Shown here one piece after another: positions 21,913-35,545 of a DNA stretch of 64,000 nucleotides (position 1 is the stretch's first letter; every line of letters begins with the position of its first letter). Location: assembly GCF_000002425.4 (NCBI RefSeq), contig NC_037273.1:3633538-3697537 (forward strand). The letters run 5' to 3'. The notes beneath the pieces were generated by a model, which saw only the letters and a list, made by a program, of their open reading frames with translations, searched no databases and was not told where the DNA came from. This DNA is from Physcomitrium patens (Eukaryota > Streptophyta > Bryopsida > Funariales > Funariaceae). The translations under genes and the position numbers were made by a program.

Positions 21913-24370
21913 TGTTATTTTATTGTAATTATTTATAATATGTAAAAATTAATTAAAACATGTGATATAAAAGCATGTGATACTTATAAGTATTAAAATA
22001 TATTAGAGTGATTAATAGATTAATTTAAAGAGAGTTGATATAAAAAAATTATTTTGAGATTTTATGTATGTTGAATATAGTGTTTAAATTATATAAGATT
22101 TAGATATTTAGTATAAAATTTAAGGAAAAGATTGGAGCTCAAAACTAAAGATTCAAACCTCTAAAAAAACTTATTTGAAGAGATGAAAGCAAGATATGGA
22201 TGGACAAAGGCTAAAAAAAAAGATCTTCATTTCTATTGGTCAAAGGCTATATCCAATAAATATTCAACAGGTTATCTACAATCATAAAAAGGATTTTGGT
22301 GACTTCAAAAAGAAAATTTAAGAATCAAAAGTAAGAGTTACAAGGTTTAGAGTTTGGATTATAATTTGTATGTAAATTTTAGAAGATTTAGAATTAGAAT
22401 AATAAAGTTATAGTTGTTTAAAGTTAAAATATCTTTTTAAGATATACTATTGCTCTTTTGAAGATACAAGGAATTTTATGATAGTTTTTGGAGATCAAGA
22501 GGTACAATGTCATGATGTAATATGACTATATAGTGAAATTGTAATCAAAGTTGAATTTCTAATTAATATCTAATTATCTTAGTTCAATTATAATTTAAGG
22601 TATCTAAACATGGCTTTTATAAAAGCCTCTTAAGTTATTTTCTTATCTTAATAGTTAGTAGGTTGAAGGTTAGTTAATAATTTTACCTTCTAGGTTGTAG
22701 AGACTCTTCTACTACCTTAGAAAGACCATAAATTAATAAAATCAGGTTAAAAGATGTAAATAATTAGTATAATTGGTACTAGAATTAAGCTGAAAGTAGG
22801 ATTGGACTAAAAACACCTTAGGATAGATTAGATTGATACCTGGGGGTTGACCATTTGTGAGACAAGGTCGAAATCAGACCTCTAGCCACTAAAACAACGG
22901 CTTAGGCAAAATAGGGAATCATTCAAAGATCGGAGGTTAGGATTTGAGAGTTAGCTTGAAGTTCTTTCCAGAGACATAAGAATTGTTTTGAGAGGGTTTT
23001 GGAGGACTTAGAAATTTTTGTTCAAAGTTAGGATTTGTATCAATTATTTGGCTTTTATATAATATAATTAGGGTTAGAAATTTTGGCTAGTTCGTGCAAT
23101 TGGTATGACATCTACAGTTGAAAATTTAATACTATTTGGATTATTAGATGTGCTAAGTATATACAAAATTTTGTGATCATCTAATGATGTGGTTTAGAGA
23201 TATCTAGTTTTTAGCACAAGAGGGTTTTAGAAGGTGGCAATTTGAGGTTGGATAGGATTTCTATGATATCTAAAGATCTATTGACATGGTGTTGAAGGAC
23301 TTGAAGATCAAGCTACATACCAATTTTGAGACAAAGTTAACGGTTGGAAAGAAAGAAATCATTGCTAGGATTTCTGTTTCACTTTTCAAGTTGGCGAACG
23401 AGTGATATTAGTGCAATTTTTGGAGGTTTTTTCATAATTTGTATGTTGGATTGGGATAAAAATTCTTGAACTTATAGAAGACTTACATTGACAATTTTAT
23501 GCAAAATTCCACATTAAGTGGATGGTCGGATTGGATGTTATAGCTTCTTAAAGCACACTGATTAGGATTGGGGCTTACAAGAAAAATCTTAATTGCTTAA
23601 ATATTAAAGCAATAAGATAATTAGAAATTATGTATAGTTAAGACTACTAAGAAGAGTGTTTTAAGCACTTTTGAATTGAAATTCAGATTACATTCTTCTT
23701 GTATGGACAAAACCTATTAGGATTTGTTTGCTACCTGTGAAATACAATCTCACCTTCGACAACTAGGTGCCCAGGCATTCTTGAGCAAAACAACATGTAA
23801 TACGACAACAGTTGCAAGAGTGATTTTAAAATCTATATCTTTTATAAAGGAATTTTTGTATTTAAAATTTGTATGAAGAATTTATAGAATGTTGAAGATA
23901 GTTCATGTAATTTAGAGGCAATAAGTAAGTCATTTTATTGATTGTAATGATTGGAGCCATATCTTAAATTTTTGGATGTTTTTTTAGTTCAAATTTTTTT
24001 AAAATGTATATTAATAGGATAAAAAGCTATATATCAAAATTTTATGGTATTTAAATATTTAATTTGTGAGATATGAAAAAAATTACAAACAATTATATGT
24101 AAGCAAGGATTTAAAGCTATTGTTAGGATTTTGGTAATATCTCAAGATTCGTAACAAATTTGCAGTTGAAATTTGTTTTGGTAGTTTTTAAAAGTACACT
24201 AATATATTATATAATATTTTGGTTTGTTTGAATAGTCTGATTGTGAGATATGAACTATTGAAGTTCAAAAAAAATTCACCTTAAGGATATACAAGATTTT
24301 ATAATATTTTACTTTACTACTATTAATATAAAGAACTTACCTTGATATAAAAATATTTGAATTTTTTTAT
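21913..24370 (+). mobile_element. Solo LTR B1, LongLTR-related subfamily B, holding C1
   Basis: It starts TGTTATTTTATTGTAATT in Chromo2-beta and matches the reverse complement of 33957-32703 (B2) on both sides of a second LTR, C1 (22509-23807). Without C1 it is about 1.16 kb. Host sequence resumes near 24371. No coding sequence. The right limit is approximate. Confidence 0.65.
22509..23807 (+). mobile_element. Solo LTR C1, LongLTR-related, nested in B1
   Basis: This 1299-bp LTR starts TGTCATGATGTAATATGAC and ends CATGTAATACGACA, the same end design as the LongLTR LTRs; 'tgcccaggcattcttgagc' near 23765-23785 corresponds to the LongLTR phrase at 6240-6260. Flanks acaa (22505-22508) and acag (23808-23811) fit a 4-bp duplication with one G/A change. 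No internal region. Confidence 0.78.
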
Positions 24371-27116
24371 TATATTTATAAGATTTTTGTCAACTTTCAT
24401 ATGTATTTTTTAGTATTATATCTACATTGATGAATAAAATATTTCAACTTATGTTGGCACTGTCTCAAGTTTAGGACTTCAAATTCTTGATTATTATCTG
24501 CTTCTATAAGAGGCGGTGGTATTTGTCTTCTTCTTGGGATATTCACTATCTTATATGAATCCAAAAGAGACATTTAAAATATGAGATGGATTTTCATAGA
24601 TTCCAATAAATATAAGCAATAAGCAATTAAATTGATTTGTTTACAAATAAAAAATAGTCCAAATCTATGGTAATTCAACTTATTACATTGACAAATAGTT
24701 TTAATATTATAACAGAATAACCATATCTTATCACCAATATAGAAATGAAGTTTTTTCTTACAATAGGTATTTGTATTACTTTTTTGTTATTCTTGAGCCT
24801 CTTTTAATTATGCCTTTATTGTTGTATGTAGCTCAGATAAATGATTTGCTAAATCTATTGCCACATGATTATTAATTTTTGAAAAGTCAAAAATATCAAG
24901 TCATTGATGATAACCATAATTAAAAAAAAAAGGTATATGTTGTGTAGAAGAATGTATTATATTATTATAAGAAAACTTTGCCAATAGCAAAAAATTTTTC
25001 TAATCATCTTGTTGATAGTTCATGATACACCTCAAATACTACTTTAAAAATTTATTTACACACTTTATTTGTTTATCAATTTGAAGATAAAAAGTTAAAA
25101 ATAGTTTTATATCTATCTTTAGGATCTTAAAAATATTTTTAAAAATCTTGATATAAATAGAATTTTTTTATTTAATATGATATCTTTAGATAATCTATTA
25201 TAGCGATAGATCTTATCAAGGAAAAACTTATCTATTTCTTTATCTGTAATAGATTTTTTATATAGTATAAAATATGCCATTTTTATAAAAAATTTATTAT
25301 CATGAATATTAAATCATAATAACCTAAGACTAAAAGATCCATCATAAAATCTATAGAAAAAAAGATCGTATTTTTATAGAATGGATAATGGCTGAAGAAG
25401 TTTGTAAGATCAATGACAAGGAGTTTTTTTTCTTAAGGAATTATCACAAGATTGTACTAAATCTTTGACCACCTTTTTTATTTGGAGCCACCAAAAATCA
25501 ATAGATATTAGTTCCAAAGTCTTATTATATCAAAAATATCTTATTGTTAAAAAGTCATAACAAGCTTGAAGAACATATAATTGAGCTTCATCTTCTAGAA
25601 CATATAAGTGTCCTTCAAAATATAATAGATTATTTTTGAATTCAAACTTGAAAGTATCTTGAAACTTTGGAGGATTTTTTTTAATATTACAAATAAGAGA
25701 AATAATATCAAAAGATATATTTGACTAAAATTGCTTAATAAAAGTTGAATTAATAGTTAATATTGTTTTCATTGCTCAAAGATGAAGAGGCTTTAGTTTC
25801 AAGATAATTATCTATTGTTGATCAAAAGAAATATTTCTTTCCTTTAATATAAGGTAAGATTGTCTAGAAAATGTATCTGACAAATTTTGTTGTTTTTTAA
25901 GTTGATAAATGATCTTAAATTCGAATCTTCATAAGAACTTTTTCGAGTGAGCTCAATTACAATTCAAAATAAAGACTAATATAAAATACTTAAGATTCTT
26001 ATAATTTATATACATGGTGATTGAATTTAGAGCACCTCTAGATAATGGTTCTATTCTTAAAATTAATCCACAATTAAAAAAAGTTTTTTATTGTAGATCT
26101 AGTAATTGATCTTGACTACTGAAATTTTTTTGGAATGAAAAGTTATCGAGTGAAGTTTATCATTTATTCCCATGTGTGGCAATACAATATCCAAAGCAAA
26201 TTTTTATGTGTTTATTTCCATAAAAAATGGCTTAAAAAAGTTGATACAATATAAGATTGGTACAAAAAAGAAGTTTTTTTCAAAGCTTCAAATGTTGCTT
26301 CTACTTCTTTATTTCATTAAAGTTTGTCTTTATAAGTCAAACTTATAAGTAGAGTTACAACTTGAGAGAAGTCCTTGATGAAGATTTAATAGTAGTTGAT
26401 AAATTTCTAAAAGTATTTGATATCTTTTATCATTTTTAGAATCTTTTAATCCATAATATTTTAAAATTTCTTACGATCCATTATAAATCCATCATTTGAA
26501 ATAATATATTTTAAAAAGTTTATTTGAATAATGTAAATTACAAACTTTTTTTTTATCTTAGTATAGAGTCTCACATCTCTTGATTTTTTTAATATACAAT
26601 AGATATGAAATTCATATTCTTCTATATTTTTTGAATAAATTAATATGGCATCTAGATAACAAACAATAAAATTTTCTAAATTTTTTTTAAAAGATATCAT
26701 TCATTGAATATTAAAAAGCTATTGATACATTTATAAGTCCAAAATATATGACATCATATTCAAAATTTCCATACCTAATTAAAAATACAAACTTCCATTT
26801 ATCTCTTTCTTTGATATATACTACATTGTATGTCCCTCATAGATCTATTTTTGTATAGAGCTTAACTTGATTTAATTAATCAAGTATTCTAAATATCAAA
26901 GGTAGCAACTACCTATTCTTAATGATGATTTTTTTGAATCTTTGATAATCAACACATATTTATAATGATTCATCTTTTTTTTTTTACAAATAAAATTGGA
27001 GCTCCTACTAGAGATTTGGAATAGTATATAAAATTATTGGCCAAATTTTCTTCAATATACTCTTTGAGTTTAGCCAACTCATTTTATAATAAATTATAAA
27101 TTGGTTTAAATGGCAA
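24371..27116 (-). pseudogene. Chromo2-beta pol region (chromodomain, integrase, RNase H, RT)
   Basis: Minus-strand similarity to the delta copy and to Chromo1 is clear in patches: chromodomain-side sequence near 24371-24560, integrase about 24850-25640, RNase H about 25990-26360 and RT about 26400-27000, where a CYLDAILIYSKN stretch marks the palm. Many breaks; non-coding now. LongLTR-type LTR C2 interrupts it at 27117. Confidence 0.75.
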
Positions 27117-30059
27117 TGTCATATATGACACAATTATATGGTGAAAATAGAATAAAAAATGAATTTTTAATTAATATCTAATCATCTTAATTTAATAATA
27201 ATTTAAAAAATTTAAATATGATTTTATAAAAGCCTCTTAATTTATTTTTTTATCTTAATAGCTAGCAGATTAAAGATTGGTTAATAATTTTATCTTCTAG
27301 ATTGTAGAAATTCTTTTACTACTTTTAAAAAACCATAAATTAATAAAAATATGATAGAAGAGATAGATAATTAATATTATTATACTAGGATTAAGTTAAG
27401 GATAGGATTGGATTAAATTGATACCTCAGAGGTTGATTGTTTGTGAGACAAGTTTGAAATCAAACATCTAGCTACTAAAATGGACGCCTACAACAAAGTA
27501 TGAAAGCATTTAGAGATCATCAATTAGAATTAGAGCGCTATCTTTAAGATTTTTTTAAAAATATATGGCTTATTTTCATAAGATTTGGGATGACTTTGCA
27601 ATTTTTGATCAAAATCAAGGTTTGTATTGGTGACTTTTAATTTATATAATATAATTATGGCTAACTCTTTCACCTAATTTGTGCAACTTGTGTCACATCT
27701 ATAGTCCAAAATTTGATAATGCTTATTTGATTAAGTGTGCTAAGTGTATATAGAATTTTATGTTAATCTAATGATATAGTTGAAAGATATCTAATTTTTA
27801 GTACAAGAAGGTATTAAAAGTTGACATTTTTGAGTTAAATAGGATTTTTATGTTATTTGATGATCTACTAATTGGGATAAGTTGAAATTTAGCGAAGTAT
27901 TAGAAGACTTAAAGATCAAGCTACACGCCAATTTTGAATTGAAGTTAATAATTGAAGAAGGAAAAATCACTATTAGAATATCCATATCAACTTTTAAGAT
28001 GGCGACCAAGTGATATTAGTGCAATTATTTGGGTGATTTCTCACAATTTTTAAGTTGGATTGAGCTGAATTTTTGTGAGCATATAGAAGACTTATAGTGG
28101 CAATTGTATACAATATTTTGTAATAAATAGTTAATTAAATTAAAAATTAGAGCTTATTGAACCTTACTAGCTATCGAAGATATGAATCTCAAAGAAAGAA
28201 AATCCTCAATAAACTCTTGTGTCACTAAAAAGAAACTAAAAAATAAATTAAAGATGATATAATAATAAACTAAAGTAGCTATTATCAAAAACAAGAAGAC
28301 TAGAAAGTCTTGAAATAAGACTAAGGACTAAAAAGGCATTGATAAGAATGAAGAAGGCTTTATTCTTGCTTCCATATATACTCTCTAACTAAGAGCTATG
28401 TGACAATATTCTATAGGACTTCCAACATGTATTGACTTTGCTAGCCACATGTCTTAACTTACAAGGCAAGTTATTTATATATGCACTACATAGTTAACTT
28501 ATTCCACAAGCTACTACAAGGAGTTAATTTATTTCACAAGCTACCAATATGTGGTTAACTTGTTGGCAAAGTTTCTAACTTACAAACACATCTAAAGTCA
28601 AAACCACATCTATCAAGCTTCTAAGAAGCTTATTTAAAAGAATTTATGAACTTAATCTATATTTACCTACTTCTACTTGATCATATAAGTAACTATTGGA
28701 ATAAATATATATGTCTATAATATTATCCTCCCTTTTAGGAACGAGTTCCATAAGCAGCGGTCATCATCTTTTACGGATCTTGTAATTCTTTATCTTAATT
28801 TTGATGGATGTCATCAATAAAAGGCCTCAACTTTCTTTATTTCATTTGTGAGATTCTTTATAAGCTCCTATGTGCATATACTAATATCATATCTGAACCA
28901 ATGAATAAGATATTTTAATGTATTTTGGTGCCACTTTAAATCAAAGATTTCTTCTACCTCAAACTCTTAATCATTATCTATTTTTATAAGAGAAAGTGGC
29001 ATTTGTCTTCTTTCCAAAATATTCACTATCTTACATGGCTCAAACAAAGATATATGAAATATAGAGTGGATCTTCATAGATTTCGATAGATATAATTAAT
29101 AAGCAATAAGATTGATTTGTTCACAAATAAGAAAAGGTCCCAGCCTATGATAGTCCAATTTATCACAAGAACAAATAGTCTTGATATTATGATAAAATAA
29201 CCATACCTTATCATCTACATTGAATTGTGGTTGTTCCTTGCAATAGGCATATGCATTGGTCTATTGTTGTTCTTGAGATTCCTTTCATTAAGTCTTCATT
29301 TTTGCATGTAACTCTGACAAATGATTTGCTAAATCTTCTATTGCAAGATTATCAACTTTTGAAAAGTCAAAAGTATCAAGTCGTGGATGATAACTATAAT
29401 TGATAAAAAAAGGTATTTATTGACTAGAAGAATGTACCAAATTATTGTATGTAAACTCTATCAATGGCAAAAGAATTGTCCAATCATCTTAATGATAATT
29501 GATGGTATACCTCAAATATTACTCCAGGACTTAATTCACTTGTTCCATTTGCCCATCAGTTTGAAGTTGAAAAGCCAAAGAGAGCTTTATATCCACCTTT
29601 AAAATCTTAAATAGAATTCTTTAGAATCTTAATATAAATTGATTCCTCTTATTTGATATAATATCTTTTGATAATCCATGATAATGATAGATATTGTCTA
29701 TAAAAAGCTTAATTATTTTTTTAGCTAAAATAGATTTTATATATGGTACAAAATATACCATTTTAATAAAGTAATCTATGATTACAAATATAAAATTATA
29801 TGAACTTAAACTTAGAAGATTTATAATAAAATTCATAGAATTAAAAGACCATGGTTGTTTGGATATTCACAATAATTAGAAAAGTTTATAGGATTGATGA
29901 TGAGGAGTTTTTGATCTTGAATAAATGTCATATAATAGGACAAAGTCTTTTACCACCTACATTTGTGACCACTAAAAATCTCTAGAAATAAGCTCTAAAG
30001 TCTTCTTGTACCTAAAATGTCCTGCTACAAGAAAATTGTGACGTGCTTGAAGAAGATGA

Positions 30060-31404
30060 TGTCATAATATAATATAATTATAAAATAAAAATATAATCAA
30101 AATTGAATTTCTAATGAAATATCTAATTATTTTGATTAAATAATAATTGAAGATATTTAAACTTGGCTTTTATAAAAACCTCTTAGTTTATTTTCTTATC
30201 TTAATAGTTAGTAGATTGAATATTGATTAGTATTTTTACCTTCTAAGATGTAGAGACTCTTTTATTACCTTAAAAAGACCGTAATTTAATAAAATCAGGT
30301 TAGAAGAGATAAGTAATTAGTATGGTTGATACTAGAATTAAGTTGAAGATAGGATTGGACTAAAAAATCCCTAGGGTAGATTAGATTGATATCCAAGGGT
30401 CGACCATTTGTGAGACTAGGTCAAAATCAGACCTCTAGTAAGTAAAATGACTGCCTAGGACAAAATAGGATTTTATTCAAAGATCAAAGATCAAAATTTG
30501 AGAGCTAGCTTAGAGTTTGCTCCAAAGATATAAGACTTGTTTTTGTAAGGTTTGTTTGGACTTTGCAATTATTATTCAAAGTCAAGATTTGTATTAGCAA
30601 TTTGGGATTTATGTAATATAATTAGAGCTAGCACTCTCAGCTAATTTATGAAATTAACATGATATCTATAGCTCAAAATTTAATAATATTTAGTTAATTA
30701 GATGTGCTACATTTATGTAAAATTTTGTGATAATCTAATGGTACAATTGAGAGATATGTAGGTTTTGGTACAAGAAGGTATTAGAAGTTGACAATTTAGA
30801 GTTGAGTAGGATTTCTATGATTTCTAAAGATCTATTAGTTGGATCAAGGTAAAATTTGGCATGGAATTAGAAGACTTAAAGATGAAGCTATATAGCAATT
30901 TTGAGTTAAAATTTGCTATTAAAGAAGGATAAATCACTACTAGAACATTTGCATCAACTTTCAAGTTGGAGCTAAGTAACATTAGTGTGATTTTTGGATG
31001 TTTTTTCACGATCTATTAATTGAATTGGTATGAATTTTTTATGAGCACATAAAAGATTTATAGGGATATTTGTGTGCAAAATCTCACTATAAGTGGATGG
31101 TTGGATTAGAATCTATAGCTTACTAAAGCTTATTAATTATGATTAAGGTTTGCAAAGAAAATTCAAAATTACCTAATTATGAAAGTAATAAGACAATTGA
31201 AGTTTATGAATGGTTGAAATTATTAAAAATAGTATTTTTGAGTACTTTATATTGGATTTAAGCACTTTTGAATTAAAATTCAAATTTTATTCTTCATATA
31301 AAGATGAAACATATTAGGATTTTTAGATACTTGTAAAACACAATCCCACCTTCTATAGCCATATTTCCAATACATTTTCAAACATGATGATACATAATAA
31401 AACA
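30060..31404 (+). mobile_element. Solo LTR C3, LongLTR-related, inside Chromo2-gamma
   Basis: This LTR of about 1345 bp starts TGTCATAATATAATATAATT and ends CATAATAAAACA. It aligns with C1 over its length, for example 'ttataaaaacctcttag' near 30170 and the end phrase near 31340-31400. It lies in the integrase region of gamma. Flanks atga and atat are only partly alike, so the duplication is not clear here. Confidence 0.72.
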
Positions 31405-32702
31405 ATATAAATATTCTTCTACTTTTGGAATATATAGGTATCTTTCAAAATAGTATAAGTTATTTTTGAACTTGAACTTCAAAACATCATGAGACTTAGA
31501 AAAAAAATTCTTGATATCATGAACAAGTGGATCAAAGGACATATTTGATTGAATTTTTTTGACAAAGGTCAAATCAATGGTCAATGTTGATTTCATTATT
31601 CAAAGATGAAAATATTTTGACTTGAAGAAGATTGTTCTTTGTTGATTAAAAGATATATATATTTTTTTTGGTACAAAATAAGAGAGTCTAGAAAGAGCAT
31701 TTAATAAACTTTTTTGTTATTCAAGTCAATATATAATCTTGATAATAATATGCTCCAATAAACTTCAAAATGATTTAAATTACATACTAATATGAAATAG
31801 TAGAGGTTCTTATAATTTGTATATATTGTGACTAGACTTGAAATACCTTCTAGATAATGATGACATTTTTTAAATGAATCCATAATTTAAAAAAATTCTT
31901 TATCATAGATCTCATTGTTAATCTTGGTTACTGAAAATTTCTTTGAATAAAAAGCTACTAAATGATTTTATCATCTACTCCCATTTGTAACAATACTGCA
32001 CCTAAGGCAAAGTCTAATACATCTATTTCTATAAAGAATGTCTTAGAAAAGTTGATGCAATACAAAGTTGGTACAAAAATAAATTCTTTCTTCAAAGCAA
32101 CAAATGATGCTTTGACTTCTTTATTTCACTCAAGTTTATCTTTATAAGTCAAACGTATAAGTGGAATTGAAAAAAATTATTGATAAAGATTTGGTAATAA
32201 TTGACTAAGTCCAAAAAATATTACATATCTCTTATTGTTCTTAAAAACTTTCAATCTATAATAGTTCGAACCTTCTTTGGATCCATTATAAGGACTTCAT
32301 TCAAAATGATATACCTCAAAAATTCAACTTGAGTAGTAAGAAATACATACTTTTTCATCTTTGCATATAATCCTACACGTCTTAGTTTTTGTTCTATACA
32401 ACAAATATGAATTTCATATTTTTCTATGTTCTTAAAATATATTAAAATTTTATCTAAATAATAGACAAAAAAATACCAAGGACATGAATCTCAAAGAAGA
32501 AAAATCTTCAATACACTCTTGTATCACTGAAAAGAATTAAAAAGTTACTCAAAGATGATATAATATTGAACTAAAATGGCTATTACTAAAAAATAAAAGA
32601 TTAGAAAGTCTTGAAACAAGACTAAGGACTAATAAGGCATTTATAAGAGTGAAGAAGGCTTCACTCTTGCTTCCATATATAGTCTCTAATAAGGAGCTAC
32701 AT

Positions 32703-33957
32703 TATCAAAATAGAAAGAGTTTGCCTCAAGAAAGCACTCAACTCTTGCTTACCACTTATAGCTCAATCAAGTCTTGAAATAAAAAAGACTAAATTTTTTT
32801 TTATATATATAATATTTTAAGGTGCTATTATATCAAATATATAAGTCTTAAGTTTCCAAAAACATCCAAAATATGATAAAACCTCTAAATCCTTAAATAT
32901 TTTTATGGAATATTATTTTTGAACTTCAAAAACTCATATCTTTCAATTGGACCATTTAAACACATTCAAATTTCATATGAAGTAGTAATATACTTCTAAA
33001 AACTACTACAAAAAATTTCAATTGCAAATTCATTGCGGATCTTAAGATACCACCAAAATCCTGACAATAGCTTGAAACCATAGTTTTTATACACCTATGT
33101 GCAATTTTCTTCATTTCTCACAAATTAAGCACTTAAATGCCACAAAATTTGTATTTATAGCTTTTCAATACAATAATCTATCTTCTCTAAAATGTTTGAG
33201 CTAAAAATTCGTCCAAAAATTCAAGATATGGCTCCAACCATTAGTATGAACAAAATCACTTACTTACTGCCTTTGATTTGAATGTGCTGATTTTAACTCT
33301 CTATAACTTCTTCATCCAAACTCCAAATTTATCAAAAAATATATAAAAAGTATAGTCAAAGAAGTTTTCTCTCCAATTCTAATTGCTGATTCTTTGTTGC
33401 TTTCCGTAAACATATGTTATGCCCCAAAGAGTGACAGTAGGTACAAAATTGACACCTTAACTTTGAGCGCCAATAACTCCTTCATAAAAATTCCAAATCA
33501 TGCAAAATTTGTATCCAATCCGTATCCAAAAACTTGAAATTCTTGGATCTAGCTTCTAAAACTCGAATGACCTCGAAAGAAAAATACTAATCCCTAATAA
33601 GGCCTCGGGCAGCCTCCTTGAAGCCCATTGGACATGGCCTTCGACCAATAGGAATGAAGATTCCCATTCCTTCCCTTCATCCACCCATGTCTTCCTTTCA
33701 TCCCTCCCAATAAGCTTCTTACTATTTTGAGATTATCATCTTTAGACTCTAATCTCCTCTCAAACCTTCATACTAAACATTTACGTCCTATAATTTTTTT
33801 AAATGATATAATCAAAAAAGATAAAATTCTAAATAAAGTTTCTTAAATCCACTCTCTTTAAATTAATCTATTAATCATTCTAATATATATCAAGACTTTT
33901 GAACATATTATATGTTCTAATTAATTTTTACATACTATAAGCAATTATAGTATGACA
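32703..33957 (-). mobile_element. Solo LTR B2, LongLTR-related subfamily B, in the gamma 5' LTR
   Basis: This 1255-bp LTR, read on the minus strand, starts TGTCATACTATAATTGC. Flanks acat (32699-32702) and acgt (33958-33961) fit a 4-bp duplication with one G/A change; other Chromo2 LTRs read gagctacgtgacaat or similar at the empty site. The part at 33340-33957 matches the fragment at 6437-7163. It has no open frame of note. Confidence 0.78.
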
Positions 33958-34684
33958 ACGTGGTAATATTCTATAGGACCTTCAACATATGTTGATTTTG
34001 TTAGCCACATGTCTTAACTCGCAAGACAAGTTATCTTTGTATAGTTACATAGTCAGCTTGCTTCACAAGCTACTATATAGAATTAACTTATTTTATAAGC
34101 TATCAACATATGGTTAATTTGTTAGTCCAGTTTCTAACCTCAAAACATATACATCTAAATTCAAAACCGCATTTATGAAGATTCTAATAAGCTTATTTTA
34201 AAGATTTTATGAAATTAATCAATATTTATCTACTTCTACCTGATCATATGAGTAATTATTGGAGTAAATGTATATATTTGTGAGACTAGCTTAAATTAAG
34301 GTTTGCATAGAGAAATTAAAATCACCTAATCATAAAAATAATAAAGAAATTAGAATTTGTATATGATTGTGATTACTAAGAAGAGTATTTTTGAGCATTT
34401 TGTATTAGCTTTTAGTACTTTTGAGTTAAAATTTGAATTGTATTTTTTTTAAATGGATGAAATCTATTAGGATTTTTTAAATATTTATAAAATATAACTT
34501 TATCTTCTACAACTAGGTATATTTTCAAACAAGACAATACATAATATAATAGTAGTTGAGTGTTTTTTTAAAGGTCAATTATGCAATCATAGAAATGATG
34601 TTTTGAAAGTATATTTGCATTCTTTTTTTTAAATACATCTTAAATTTTTTGATATTAGCTAAAAATGCTATTTAAAATATTTTC

Positions 34685-35050
34685 TATTTAAGTAAATAAG
34701 TATTATCATAGGTATGATAAAATAAGTAAGTATTACCTTAAATAAGTTGTTAATGGTTGAAAGGCAGCAAAAAGGTGACGAGAAATAACTAAGGTAGCAA
34801 CAAAGATTTAAGTGGCAGCTAAGATTTAGGTGGCGTGTAAGATTTTAAGTAGCACCTAGGTAAAGTAGAATCTAGGATTTCATTAGATGAAGCAAAGATG
34901 GATGAAGATGAAGTTTAATCATAATAGATGTAAATTCCATCTATAAGTAAAGGATGTTGGAAGTGAGAGGTATCTCATTGCACACTTCTTTTGTGTACTA
35001 CCTTGCTGATTTCTACTTACTTACGTCTTGCTTCTTATATTTCTTTAATA
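34685..35050 (+). repeat. 5' LTR of the Copia element
   Basis: It starts TATTTAAGTAAATAAG and ends TTTCTTTAATA; it pairs with 39669-40007. It contains a 'cattgcacacttcttttgtg' region shared with the other LTR. Confidence 0.75.
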
Positions 35051-35545
35051 GGTTATAGGCCAACTCACACTTTGTTGTGCCATTCAAGTAAATTAATATC
35101 ATTCTCTTATGGTTGTATTTAAGTAGAATAGATCTTATGGTATTTGTTCATGTTAAGATTTCTAAAATTTAAACTTGTATTTTAGGCATAAAGAAGTGTT
35201 AACTTTGACCTTATAGATCTCTAATATTGCTTTGTAGGTTCTTACCTCCTAAGATTGAGAATTTAAGATGTTATAGAAAAACCTTGATAGTATCTTTTGA
35301 TTTCCTATCATTCTTTCACTTACCTTATGTGTATACTAAAATAATTGTTTCCAAAGAATGAGAGTTCATGATAGTGAGGTTTATTGGAATACACATACTT
35401 ATTAGAAGCTTTGGAGCTTGAATTGAGAGTGTTTTGGATGAAAAAGTACTCATTTATTCATAAGAAGGCATTCTAAGATTCTGCTAGTATAAAATTGTTT
35501 TGGTGATTTTAAGCTTATAGTGACTCTTTTTTTTGATATTTTTAG

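Larger units (their letters stand above)
28172..34285 (-). mobile_element. Chromo2-gamma, partial chromovirus inside LTR C2
   Basis: The 3' LTR is at 28172-28722 and the 5' LTR at 32474-34285, the latter holding LTR B2. The exact 5-bp repeat ctagc at 28167-28171 and 34286-34290 marks the insertion. Internal parts seen on the minus strand are a purine tract (about 28723-28745), chromodomain-side sequence (about 28900-29030), integrase (about 29300-30059, continuing after LTR C3 at 31405), RNase H (to about 32170) and part of RT (to 32473). No gag or protease sequence is seen, so it is an internally incomplete copy with many breaks. Confidence 0.8.
27117..34551 (+). mobile_element. Solo LTR C2, LongLTR-related, split by Chromo2-gamma
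   Basis: Its two parts, 27117-28171 and 34286-34551, together align with C1 and C3. It starts TGTCATATATGACAC in Chromo2-beta and ends ATAATATAATA. Flanks gcaa (27113-27116) and gtag (34552-34555) fit a 4-bp duplication gcag with one transition on each side; the undisturbed Chromo2-delta copy reads agcagttg there (about 45097). Confidence 0.75.
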
